Translations under genes and position numbers: made by a program
Shown here: positions 9,416-16,982 of the stretch, piece after piece
Numbering within the stretch: position 1 is the stretch's first letter
Layout of the letters: each line of letters opens with the position of its first letter
Notes under the pieces: generated by a model
The model's database searches: none
Told to the model about the DNA's origin: nothing
The model's input: the letters and a program-made list of their open reading frames with translations, nothing else
Source of the DNA: Pseudomonas saudiphocaensis
Lineage (GTDB): Bacteria > Pseudomonadota > Gammaproteobacteria > Pseudomonadales > Pseudomonadaceae
Direction: 5' to 3'
Assembly (NCBI RefSeq): GCF_000756775.1
Contig: NZ_CCSF01000001.1
Span: 372,001 to 436,000 of the forward strand
DNA: 64,000 nt

Positions 9416-9988
9416 ATGGATGCGCTTGACCTGTTGCTCAATCGTGTTTCGGTTACCCGGCTGGTCGAGCCCGCGCCGAGCGCCGAGCAGCTGCAGCTGA
9501 TGTTTCGTGCGGCTCTGCGGGCGCCCGATCATGGGCAGTTGCGGCCCTGGCGGTTCCTGACTATCGAAGGGCAGGCGCGTGATAGGTTGGGTGAGTTGTT
9601 TGCCGAAGCCTTGCGCCTGCGCCAGCCGGACGCTTCCGAAGAGGTGTTGCAGAAGCCGCGCAAGATGCCTCTGCGGGCACCGATGCTGGTGGCTGTGATT
9701 GCGCGTCCGGTACCACACCCGAAAGTGCCAGAGGTCGAACAGTTGCTAGCCGTCAGCTGTGCCGCTCACGGGCTGCTGCTGGCGGCCCATGCGCAGGGGC
9801 TGGGTGCGGTGTGGCGCACCGGAGAGTTTGCCTATGACCGGCATGTGGCTGAAGGTCTGGGCCTGACGGCGGGTGAGCAGCTGCTTGGTTTTATCTATCT
9901 CGGGACGCCGGAGGGTGGCCTGCGCATCCCGCCAGCACTGGAGCCGAAGGATTTTGTCGAGCAGTGGAGCGGCGAAAGTAGCCTGTAG
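9416..9988 (+). CDS. YdjA-type NAD(P)H nitroreductase
   Basis: 190 residues of the nitroreductase fold, FMN-dependent, cytosolic. The N terminus MDALDLLLNR then SAEQLQLMFRAALRAPDHGQLRPWRF is close to E. coli YdjA, including the short form of the family and the Arg/His residues that hold FMN. The start at 9416 has AGGAG at 9404-9408, seven bases upstream. An ATG at 9401 overlaps that ribosome site and is rejected. The physiological substrate is unknown. It is convergent with the Cpx-type sensor gene. Confidence 0.88.
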   Translation: MDALDLLLNRVSVTRLVEPAPSAEQLQLMFRAALRAPDHGQLRPWRFLTIEGQARDRLGELFAEALRLRQPDASEEVLQKPRKMPLRAPMLVAVIARPVPHPKVPEVEQLLAVSCAAHGLLLAAHAQGLGAVWRTGEFAYDRHVAEGLGLTAGEQLLGFIYLGTPEGGLRIPPALEPKDFVEQWSGESSL

Positions 9989-10039
9989 CCGAGTTCGTTC
10001 GCCTACAAGGCTCGTTGGTTGGATAATTTGGTTCTACGG

Positions 10040-11395
10040 TCACGCTTGTTCGAGCGGCCTGACCTGTTCCGGTGGTGAATTGCGCGGCAGCTTCAGAGTG
10101 GCGACGAAGCCGCCCTGGGGATGGTTGCTCAGCAATAGCTCACCGCCGTGGCGCTCGGCGGCGCGTCTTGCGATGGCCAGGCCCAGGCCGTGGCCCGCAG
10201 TGGTTTGGCCAGGGGCGCGGAAGAAGGGTTCGCTAAGCCGGGCAAGGTGCTCGTCATCCACGCCGGGGCCGTGATCGCGAATGGTCAGGATCAGCCAGTT
10301 GGCGTCGGCCTGGGCACGGAGTTCGATGGGCATGCCTTCGGGGTTGAAACGCAGGGCATTGCGCAGCAGGTTGTCCAGCGCCCGTTCGAGCATGTCGGGC
10401 CAGCCGCGCAGGGAGACACCGTCCTGCACCTGGCTGTCTATCCGCTGGTTGGGCGCTACGATGCGTGCGTTTTCCACCAGCTGTTGAAAAATCGGTTGCA
10501 GGCTGACTGGGCTTGCCGCGCCAGGTTCGGCGTCGAGCCGGGCCAGTTCGAGGATTTCACTGATCAGCGCTTCCAGGCGGTCGCACTCCTTGGCCAGTCG
10601 CGGCCAGATGACCTCGCGTTCGGCTGGGGTGGCGCGTTCGGCCAGGGCAATTGCGATGCGCAGTCGTGCCAATGGCGAGCGCAGCTCATGGGAGACGTCG
10701 CGCAGCAGTTGGCGCTGGCTGCCAATCAGGCGTTGCAGGCGAGCGCCCATGCGGTTGAAATCCTTGGCCAGCACCCCCAGCTCGTCACGACGGGTGGCCA
10801 GTCGGGCGAGGGAGTTCTGCTGATAGGTGGTTTGCCCCAGGTCATGCACCGCGCTGCGCAGGCGATCCAGTGGGCGGGTAATGGACAGGGTCAAAAGCAA
10901 GCTGAAGCCGGTCAGTACGATCAGTGCGATGCCCAGGGCGCTCAACGGCCAGAACAGGCTGTCGCGATGCCAGGCGTGCAGCTCGGTATTGGGGATGCGG
11001 TAGATGAACAGGTAGGTTTCGCCAGACAGCGGACTTGTGTAGTCGGTGGTCAGGCGTCGCCACGGCAAACGCCCAGCTTGGTTTTGCTGGCGGGCCTCGA
11101 ATGCGGCTGCGCGGGCGGGAAAGGTGCCACGTATGACTGGCTGGCCGTTTTCGGCAAGCACCTGTACATCGATATGGAAACGATGTCGGTGCCTTTCCAG
11201 CATGAACTGCGCGGCTATCGGGCCCTGGCGTTCATAGACCTCGGTCCAGATCTGCGAGAGCTGCTTGACGCCAGGATGGCGGTTGACGATCCAGGTGTCC
11301 TGATTCAGCGCATGGCCCAACAAAACCGCCAGCCCGGCGACCAGGGCAATGGCCAGCCAGAATGTGGCAAGAATGCGCCAGAACAGGGATCGCAC
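10040..11395 (-). CDS. cpxS: Sensor histidine kinase, CpxA-like
   Basis: 451 residues: transmembrane segment at about 7-27, a periplasmic sensor of about 120 residues, a second transmembrane segment (about 150-170), HAMP, a HisKA H-box (RDVSHELRSPLARLRIA, near residue 235) and an HATPase_c domain with N, G1 (DHGPGVD) and G2 (GHGLGLAI) boxes. Layout and neighbours match the Pseudomonas Cpx sensor (CpxS in PAO1 naming, from memory), which senses envelope stress and phosphorylates the regulator at 12016-12693. A Spy/CpxP-like gene lies between the two, 78 bases upstream of this start. Confidence 0.87.
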   Translation of the reverse strand: MRSLFWRILATFWLAIALVAGLAVLLGHALNQDTWIVNRHPGVKQLSQIWTEVYERQGPIAAQFMLERHRHRFHIDVQVLAENGQPVIRGTFPARAAAFEARQQNQAGRLPWRRLTTDYTSPLSGETYLFIYRIPNTELHAWHRDSLFWPLSALGIALIVLTGFSLLLTLSITRPLDRLRSAVHDLGQTTYQQNSLARLATRRDELGVLAKDFNRMGARLQRLIGSQRQLLRDVSHELRSPLARLRIAIALAERATPAEREVIWPRLAKECDRLEALISEILELARLDAEPGAASPVSLQPIFQQLVENARIVAPNQRIDSQVQDGVSLRGWPDMLERALDNLLRNALRFNPEGMPIELRAQADANWLILTIRDHGPGVDDEHLARLSEPFFRAPGQTTAGHGLGLAIARRAAERHGGELLLSNHPQGGFVATLKLPRNSPPEQVRPLEQA

Positions 11396-11473
11396 CGGAT
11401 GGATACTCCAAAACAGGGCTAGCGGGCTGAAGCCCCTACCAGAGTGGGAGGGGCTTCAATGTTGGTGTTGCTA

Positions 11474-11887
11474 TCAGTTCTTGCTGTCGCGTTCGGCTTT
11501 CCACTTCTGGAATTCGGCGCGCTCGGCGCGTTTGGCTTCCATTTTCGTGTGCATTTCATCGAACTGCTTCTGCTGCTCTGGCTTGAGCAGGTCGCGGATC
11601 TTTTTGTGGGTTTCCTGCTTGCTGGTCTTCAGCTCATCCTGCATGGCCTTGCGCTCGGCTTCGGGCAGCTTGTTCAGATAGCGCTGGGTAATATCGTGGT
11701 GGTTCTTCATCTGCTCGCCCATCAGCTTGCGCATGTCGCGCTTCTGCTCCTTGCTCAGGTCGAGTTGCTCGAACATGTGCGAGCCGTGCTTGCCGCCATG
11801 GTGGCCATGACCGGCGCCGGGCATCGCCAGGGCAACGGCAGGAATGCTGGCAGCAAAGGCAAGGGCAATAAGAGTTTTACGCATCAT
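11474..11887 (-). CDS. Spy/CpxP-family periplasmic protein
   Basis: 137 residues with a signal peptide (about 1-21, cleaved after ALA), a His-rich start (GAGHGHHGGKHG) and a helical LTxxQ-type domain. The two repeats are LDLSKEQKRDMRKLMGEQMKNH and LLKPEQQKQFDEM. Spy and CpxP are periplasmic chaperone or feedback proteins of the Cpx stress response. Lying between the response regulator and the sensor kinase, it is probably the periplasmic brake of this same system. The start has AGGAGA-type spacing (GAGAACTC region at 11888-11895). The His-rich stretch could bind metal. Confidence 0.87.
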   Translation of the reverse strand: MMRKTLIALAFAASIPAVALAMPGAGHGHHGGKHGSHMFEQLDLSKEQKRDMRKLMGEQMKNHHDITQRYLNKLPEAERKAMQDELKTSKQETHKKIRDLLKPEQQKQFDEMHTKMEAKRAERAEFQKWKAERDSKN

Positions 11888-11994
11888 GAGAGTTCTCCTG
11901 TGTATGGAAACCGGTCTGCATCAGAGGCGATGGTGCTGCCTTGACCGGATGAGCTCAGTTTACGCAGCGCAAGGTCAGCGGCGGTCAGGGCAGG

Positions 11995-12010
11995 GTAAAG
12001 GCTCGGTAAA
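11995..12010. promoter_or_regulatory. Candidate CpxR box upstream of the spy-like gene
   Basis: GTAAA occurs twice, at 11995-11999 and 12006-12010, separated by six bases. That matches the tandem GTAAA arrangement of E. coli CpxR boxes, where the usual spacer is about five. The site lies between the regulator gene and the spy-like gene, 108 bases before the latter's start. Two further GTAAA pentamers occur nearby, at 12025-12029 and, on the minus strand, at 11958-11962. Inferred from motif and position. Confidence 0.5.
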
Positions 12011-12015
12011 GCCGG

Positions 12016-12693
12016 TCAGGAGGCGTAAAGGTAACCGCGGCTGCGCAGGGCGACGATTCGTGGGCGGCCGTCCGGGTGCGGTCCGAGCTTGCGGCGCAGA
12101 TTGCTGACGTGCATGTCCAGGCTGCGGTCGTAGAGGGTCAGCTTGCGCCCGAGGGCTAGCTGCGCCAAGGCCTGTTTGTCCAGGGGCTCGCCAGGTTGCG
12201 CGAGCAATGCTTCGAGAATACGGCCCTCGGACAGGGTTAGCGATACTTCGTGCTCGCCCACGTTGGCCACGCCACGCGCCGGGCTGTAGCACAGGTCGCC
12301 CAGCTCCAGCTGGCTCGGCGTACTGGTCGGCTGACTGCGGCGCAGGACGGCCCGCAGGCGAGCGGTAAGTTCGCGCGGGTCGCAGGGCTTGGCCAGGTAG
12401 TCGTCAGCGCCCAGCTCAAGTCCGAGGATGCGGTCCAGTGGTTCGCCACGACCGGAAAGCATCAGTACGGGCAGGTCGGGATACTCGCTGCGCAGCTGCT
12501 TGAGCAGCTCCAGCCCACTGCCGTCGGGCAGCATCACATCGAGTACTACCGCACTGGGCTGATGTTCGCTTAGCGCTGCCCGGGCACTTTGGCCGTCGTG
12601 GCATGCGTGGGCGACGAAGCCTTCCTGGGCCAGCCAGCTGACCAGCAGCTCGCAGAGCTCCTGGTCGTCATCTATCAACAGCAGTTCGCTCAT
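12016..12693 (-). CDS. cpxR: Response regulator, CpxR/OmpR family
   Basis: 225 residues. The receiver domain (1-115) has the acidic pair at Asp8-10, phosphoacceptor Asp52 (VVLDVMLPDGSG) and Lys in LAKPCDPREL. The C-terminal winged helix (about 130-225) ends in the OmpR-type wing (DMHVSNLRRKLG and RSRGYLYAS). It is the partner of the sensor at 10040-11395. Transcription runs from the 130-residue membrane protein gene 18 bases upstream into this gene. GTAAA repeats downstream suggest it controls the spy-like gene and perhaps the sensor gene. Confidence 0.9.
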   Translation of the reverse strand: MSELLLIDDDQELCELLVSWLAQEGFVAHACHDGQSARAALSEHQPSAVVLDVMLPDGSGLELLKQLRSEYPDLPVLMLSGRGEPLDRILGLELGADDYLAKPCDPRELTARLRAVLRRSQPTSTPSQLELGDLCYSPARGVANVGEHEVSLTLSEGRILEALLAQPGEPLDKQALAQLALGRKLTLYDRSLDMHVSNLRRKLGPHPDGRPRIVALRSRGYLYAS

Positions 12694-12711
12694 GCCTTCG
12701 CTCGTATGGGT

Positions 12712-13104
12712 TCAGTTCAACCATTGCCGGCGGCGGCCGCTGCGCGTGGTCAGCACGCCCAGCAGGAACCCCAGCATTCCGACACCGCCACCAATGGCGA
12801 ACCACTGCTGTTGCTCGTTGAGCAGTTGCGGCTCTGGTTGCGAGTGCGATTGAAGCTTCGCCTGTTCTTCATGCAGCTGAATGCGCAGGCGTCGATTTTC
12901 CTGACGCAGCTGAGCCAACTGCATCTGTTCGGCGCTGACTGCCGGGGTGCGGCGGTCAGGCTCTGTGCGCTGCGGTTCGTGTTCGGCTGAAGTCTGTACG
13001 GGTAGGGGCTGATGCTCGGTTGGAGCGGCCATTTCTTCTTCGGCATGTAGCAGCGGTGAAGCAAGACACAGCGCAAGCAGCAGGGACAGCGAACCTTGGC
13101 GCAT
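12712..13104 (-). CDS. Small membrane protein with signal peptide and coiled coil
   Basis: 130 residues from the ATG at 13104, preceded by a strong ribosome site (AGAGGAG). A signal peptide (about 1-20) is followed by a Pro/Glu-rich stretch, a short coiled coil (SAEQMQLAQLRQENRRLRIQLHEEQAKL, about 62-90) and one C-terminal transmembrane helix (about 103-122) ending in Arg-rich TRSGRRRQW. It therefore looks like a periplasmic coiled coil anchored at its C terminus. I do not recognise a characterised family. Its position 18 bases upstream of cpxR suggests co-transcription and a possible envelope-stress role, which is inference. Confidence 0.75.
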   Translation of the reverse strand: MRQGSLSLLLALCLASPLLHAEEEMAAPTEHQPLPVQTSAEHEPQRTEPDRRTPAVSAEQMQLAQLRQENRRLRIQLHEEQAKLQSHSQPEPQLLNEQQQWFAIGGGVGMLGFLLGVLTTRSGRRRQWLN

Positions 13105-13165
13105 CGGAACTCCTCTTTCCTTTTTATGGGTCGTGGGCTGCCACGACCTCAGACTGCAAACGCTA

Positions 13166-13465
13166 TCAGGGGTAAACCTGCTTGAACGGTTTGACGATGA
13201 CCGGGCCATAGACCCCGGCGGCCTTGTAGGGATCGGCTTCGGCCCATTGCTCGGCGGCCTGCAGGGACTCGAACTCTGCCACGACCAGGCTGCCGGTAAA
13301 GCCGGCGGCGCCAGGATCATTGCTGTCTACGGCTGGGTGCGGGCCGGCCAGGACCAGACGGCCTTCGCTCTTCAGCTGGTCGAGGCGCGCCAGGTGAGCC
13401 GGGCGGGAGTCGAGGCGCTTTTGCAGCGTGTCGGGCAGGTCGGTGGCGATGATGGCGTAGAGCAT
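13166..13465 (-). CDS. YciI-family protein
   Basis: 99 residues of the YciI/YCII ferredoxin-like fold: starts MLYAIIATD, contains the conserved His near residue 24 ([11 protein letters not shown]) and Asp in [10 protein letters not shown], and ends in a strand with PFKQVYP. The start at 13465 has AGGAG at the right distance. YciI proteins are small dimers of uncertain enzymatic role. In many gammaproteobacteria yciI sits next to yciB (septation/cell-envelope membrane protein); yciB is not present here between this gene and the PHP gene. Confidence 0.88.
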   Translation of the reverse strand: MLYAIIATDLPDTLQKRLDSRPAHLARLDQLKSEGRLVLAGPHPAVDSNDPGAAGFTGSLVVAEFESLQAAEQWAEADPYKAAGVYGPVIVKPFKQVYP

Positions 13466-13836
13466 GGTGTCTCCTATGATCGAGTGCGTAGTAAGTGCTG
13501 CGCTGGTGGCAGTTGGATGGCGCAACATGATGAGCTGTATATGGGGCTTTTGGCCAATTTAATGCATCAACCCTATGTTTTTCGCATGTGCTGGAGGGCG
13601 CCGTGAACAGGCTTCATGAAGCGGCTGATTCAATCTCGGCGCGAGCCACGAGCATGGACTGCCGGCATAATACGGAAACTGCATTTTTGGCGGAACACAA
13701 TTGAGACGCTGAACGCCCTGAGTTTTTGGCGGATCTGTTCGCGATGCATGCGAGTGCCCGTGATGGTGGAGGCACGCAAACAGGCGGTAGTGGTCCAACA
13801 TGGCAACCGCTACGTCTTTGGAGAATGAGCACCCGA
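13466..13836. other. 371-base intergenic region, no convincing gene
   Basis: This divergent promoter region lies between yciI and the PHP gene. Short open frames on both strands have no recognisable features. The undecamer TTTTTGGCGGA occurs twice, at 13685-13695 and 13723-13733. A possible -10-like CATAAT lies near 13666-13671. In the Pseudomonas gene order I know, yciB occupies this place; no trace of its membrane segments is visible. Confidence 0.5.
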
Positions 13837-14703
13837 ATGATTGTCGATCTGCATTGCCACAGCACCGCGTCCGATGGTGTCCTGGCCCCTGAGGTACTGG
13901 TCGAACGGGCGCATGCGCGTGGGATCGAATTGCTTGCCCTGACCGATCACGACACCCTCGAAGGACTTGGTGCGGCCCGCGCCGCTGCCGATTCGCTGGG
14001 TATCCGCCTGGTCAGCGGCATTGAGCTGTCCTGCCAATGGAATGGGGCGACCATTCATGTGCTCGGCTATGCCTTTGACCCGGAGGCGAGTGCGCTGAAA
14101 AACGCCATCGCCAAGTTGCATGCTGGCCGTTGGCAACGCGCCGAACTGATTGCCCAGCGCCTGGCTGCCAAGGGCATGCCGGGTGCGCTTGAGGGCGCGC
14201 GCGAGGTACAGCAGCAGCGGGGCGACAGCGGCAACGCGCCGGCTCGCCCGCACTTTGCGGAGTTTCTGGTGCGTGCCGGGCATGTGCGGGATCATGCCGA
14301 GGCGTTTCGTAAATGGCTCGGATCGGGCAAGCTCGGCGATGTGAAACAGCATTGGCCAAGCCTTGAGGGAACCCTGAGCACCTTGCGCGATGCGGGTGCC
14401 TGGATCAGCCTGGCGCATCCCTGGCAGTACGATTTCACCCGTAGCAAACGCCGCCGACTGGTTGCTGATTTCGCCCAGGGCGGTGGTCACGCCCTGGAAG
14501 TGGTCAACGGCATGCAGCCGCTGGAGCAGGTGGGGGGGCTGTCGATTCTGGCGAGGGAATTCGGTTTGATGGCCAGTCTCGGCAGTGATTTCCATGCGCC
14601 GGGCGATTGGTCGGAGTTGGGGATGTACCGTGCTCTACCGGACGATTTGCAGCCCATTTGGAGGCATTTCGAGCATGAACCAGACAAGTCTTTTGCCCGC
14701 TGA
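13837..14703 (+). CDS. PHP-domain phosphoesterase (YciV/RNase AM-like)
   Basis: 288 residues. The PHP metal-binding motifs are present: DLHCHSTASDG at the N terminus, LTDHDTLEG (about 36-44), the Glu in SGIELSC, SLAHPWQYD (near 195) and the terminal SDFHAPGDW (near 255). These residues bind the tri-metal centre. The E. coli homologue YciV/TrpH acts as a 5'-3' exonuclease (RNase AM) that trims rRNA 5' ends and hydrolyses 3',5'-bisphosphonucleotides. The start at 13837 places the HCH motif at the usual position; ATG 13825 would add four residues. It is first in the rightward group PHP-yciO-scpA-scpB-edd. Confidence 0.87.
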   Translation: MIVDLHCHSTASDGVLAPEVLVERAHARGIELLALTDHDTLEGLGAARAAADSLGIRLVSGIELSCQWNGATIHVLGYAFDPEASALKNAIAKLHAGRWQRAELIAQRLAAKGMPGALEGAREVQQQRGDSGNAPARPHFAEFLVRAGHVRDHAEAFRKWLGSGKLGDVKQHWPSLEGTLSTLRDAGAWISLAHPWQYDFTRSKRRRLVADFAQGGGHALEVVNGMQPLEQVGGLSILAREFGLMASLGSDFHAPGDWSELGMYRALPDDLQPIWRHFEHEPDKSFAR

Positions 14704-14716
14704 ACAGGGAGTCGCC

Positions 14717-15340
14717 GTGAGCCAATTCTTTCAGATTCATCCGGAAAACCCCCAGGTCAGATTGATCAAGCAGGCGGTAGAGATCATTCGTCAGGGCGGT
14801 GTGGTGGTCTACCCGACCGATTCGTCCTACGCCATCGGCTGCGCCATGGGCAACAAGTCGGGTATCGAACGCATCCGGCGTCTGCGCCAGCTCGATGACA
14901 AGCACAACTTCACCCTGGTGTGCCGCGATCTGTCTCAGCTCGGGTTGTTCGCCAAGGTCGACACGGCGGCCTTCCGCCTGCTCAAGACGCATCTGCCCGG
15001 CCCCTACACGATCATTCTTAGCGCCACCCGTGAAGTTCCGCGCATGCTGCTGCATCCCAAGCGTCGCACCATAGGCTTGCGAGTACCGAAGCTGCCCATT
15101 GCCCAGGCCTTGCTGGCTGAGCTTGGTGAGCCATTGATGAGTGTCAGCCTGATTCTGCCGGGTGAGGCCGAGCCGATGAGTGATCCCTACGAAATGCGCG
15201 ATGTGCTTGAGCATCAGGTGGATCTGGTTATCGATGGTGGCTACGGCGGTATTGAAGCCTCGACCGTCATCAGCCTGGTTGATGGCGACCCCGAAGTGGT
15301 GCGTGTCGGCTGCGGTGATCCTGCACCATTCATCTCCTGA
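14717..15340 (+). CDS. yciO: YciO, Sua5/YrdC/YwlC-family protein
   Basis: 207 residues starting at GTG 14717, with AGGGAG five bases upstream. The N terminus SQFFQIHPENPQVRLIKQAVEI and the following VVYPTDSSYAIGC match E. coli YciO rather than TsaC. The YrdC nucleotide-binding patch is recognisable (KHNFTLVCRDLSQ, KRRTIGLRVP). YciO is a paralogue of the tRNA threonylcarbamoyladenosine synthase TsaC with weak or different activity. In-frame codons upstream overlap the end of the PHP gene and are not part of it. It lies 13 bases after the PHP gene, suggesting an operon. Confidence 0.9.
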   Translation: MSQFFQIHPENPQVRLIKQAVEIIRQGGVVVYPTDSSYAIGCAMGNKSGIERIRRLRQLDDKHNFTLVCRDLSQLGLFAKVDTAAFRLLKTHLPGPYTIILSATREVPRMLLHPKRRTIGLRVPKLPIAQALLAELGEPLMSVSLILPGEAEPMSDPYEMRDVLEHQVDLVIDGGYGGIEASTVISLVDGDPEVVRVGCGDPAPFIS

Positions 15341-15394
15341 GCAAGTCACGCCTAGTTGGATATAACGAAGGAAACCACCCTGCCAGGAGCACGC

Positions 15395-16216
15395 ATGTCG
15401 CAGCAAGCCGAGGCCGAGGCCGTCGATACCCTGCCCGGTGAGCAGCTGCGGCTGGCGCTGGTCTACGGAGAGGCCTTCAACGAACTGCCGCAGGATCTCT
15501 ACATTCCTCCGGATGCCCTTGAAGTCTTTCTCGAAGCCTTTGAAGGCCCGCTGGACCTGTTGCTGTACCTGATTCGCAAGCAGAACATCGACATCCTCGA
15601 CATTCCCGTGGCAGAGATCACTCGCCAATACATGGGCTATGTCGAGCTGATGAAAAGCGTGCGTCTGGAACTCGCCGCCGAATACCTGGTGATGGCCGCG
15701 ATGCTGGCTGAAATCAAGTCGCGCATGTTGTTGCCGCGTTCCACCGCGTCCGAGGAGGACGAAGTTGACCCGCGTGCCGAGCTGATTCGCCGTTTGCAGG
15801 AATACGAGCGGTTCAAGGCCGCATCCGAGGGCCTCGATGAGCTGCCGCGAGTCGGGCGCGAACTCCATGTGCCGCGCCTGGAAGCACCAGAAGCCCGTGC
15901 GCGCAAGCTGTTGCCGAGTATCAGTCTGGAAGAGCTGCTGCTTTCCATGGCCGAGGTGCTGCGCCGCGCCGACATGTTCGAGAGCCATCAGATCAGTCGT
16001 GAGGCGCTGTCGACCCGCGAGCGCATGAGCCTGGTGCTGGAGCGTCTCCAGGGTGGCGCTTTCGTGCCCTTTGTCGCATTGTTCAGCGCCGAAGAGGGCC
16101 GCGCCGGTGTGGTGGTCACCTTCATTGCGGTGCTGGAGTTGGTCAAGGAATCGCTGGTCGAACTGGTGCAGAACGAGCCTCTTGCGCCGATCCATGTGCG
16201 TCTGCGCACCGAATGA
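15395..16216 (+). CDS. scpA: Segregation and condensation protein ScpA
   Basis: 273 residues of the ScpA kleisin family, with the signature LEAFEGPLDLLLYLIRKQNIDILDIPVAEIT (about 48-78) and Arg/Glu-rich helices including YLVMAAMLAEIKSRMLLP. ScpA bridges the SMC heads with ScpB in the condensin complex. The ATG at 15395 has AGGAG six bases upstream. It is followed 21 bases later by scpB, the usual pairing. smc itself is not in this window. Confidence 0.95.
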   Translation: MSQQAEAEAVDTLPGEQLRLALVYGEAFNELPQDLYIPPDALEVFLEAFEGPLDLLLYLIRKQNIDILDIPVAEITRQYMGYVELMKSVRLELAAEYLVMAAMLAEIKSRMLLPRSTASEEDEVDPRAELIRRLQEYERFKAASEGLDELPRVGRELHVPRLEAPEARARKLLPSISLEELLLSMAEVLRRADMFESHQISREALSTRERMSLVLERLQGGAFVPFVALFSAEEGRAGVVVTFIAVLELVKESLVELVQNEPLAPIHVRLRTE

Positions 16217-16237
16217 CGCAATCCTAGGAGTCTGGTT

Positions 16238-16978
16238 GTGAACCTTTCCGAACCCAAGGACCTCGCTGCGCTGCTGGAAGCGCTGTTGCTGGCTTCCGGC
16301 AAGCCCATGTCCATCGAGCGCATAAGCGAACTCTTCGAGGAGGCCGAGCGTCCCTCCAACGCGCAGTTGCGCAAAGCATTGGAGGTGCTCGAAAAGTCCT
16401 GCAAGGGGCGTGCTTTTGAACTCAAGGAAGTCGCCAGTGGCTATCGCTTGCAGGTGCGTGCGCGCTTTTCACCCTGGGTCGGGAGGCTTTGGGAAGAGCG
16501 GCCGCAGCGTTATTCCCGGGCCTTGCTGGAAACTCTGGCGCTGATCGCCTATCGCCAGCCAATCACTCGTGGCGAGATCGAAGATGTCCGTGGCGTCGCG
16601 GTCAACAGCCAGATCGTCAAGACGTTGCTGGAGCGTGAGTGGATACGTGTGGTCGGCCACCGCGAAGTGCCGGGGCGTCCGGCAATGTTCGCCACCACTC
16701 GGCAATTTCTCGACCATTTCAATCTGAAGAACCTCGACGAGTTGCCGCCGCTGGCGGTACTGCGTGAGATGGAACCTGCACCGCTGGCCCTGGACGAAGA
16801 AGACGCACCGGTGCCAGACGCCCTGCAGGCGCGTGCCGACCTCGCTGCGCCGATGCAGACACCAGATGAGAAACCCAGCTTCCGCAGTCTGTTGCAGGAA
16901 CTGGACAATATGGAAAGCGGCCTGAAGACTGATTTCGACGATCTGCCTGACGAGCCTCAAACCACGAACCGGGAGTAA
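16238..16978 (+). CDS. scpB: Segregation and condensation protein ScpB
   Basis: 246 residues from a GTG start with AGGAG at 16227-16231. Two winged-helix domains of the ScpB family fill about residues 10-165 ([65 protein letters not shown]). An acidic tail of about 70 residues follows, as usual in Pseudomonas. ScpB dimers bind ScpA and condensin. Unusually, edd begins only four bases after its stop, linking chromosome segregation genes to the Entner-Doudoroff cluster. Confidence 0.94.
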   Translation: MNLSEPKDLAALLEALLLASGKPMSIERISELFEEAERPSNAQLRKALEVLEKSCKGRAFELKEVASGYRLQVRARFSPWVGRLWEERPQRYSRALLETLALIAYRQPITRGEIEDVRGVAVNSQIVKTLLEREWIRVVGHREVPGRPAMFATTRQFLDHFNLKNLDELPPLAVLREMEPAPLALDEEDAPVPDALQARADLAAPMQTPDEKPSFRSLLQELDNMESGLKTDFDDLPDEPQTTNRE

Positions 16979-16982
16979 TGCC

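Noticed and set aside
10148-11422. Open frame of about 420 codons on the plus strand
   Set aside because: Antisense to the Cpx-type sensor kinase, no domain recognisable.
14504-16195. Long open frame (about 560 codons) on the minus strand
   Set aside because: It lies antisense to yciO and scpA, both clear conserved genes; composition is that of a high-G+C shadow frame.
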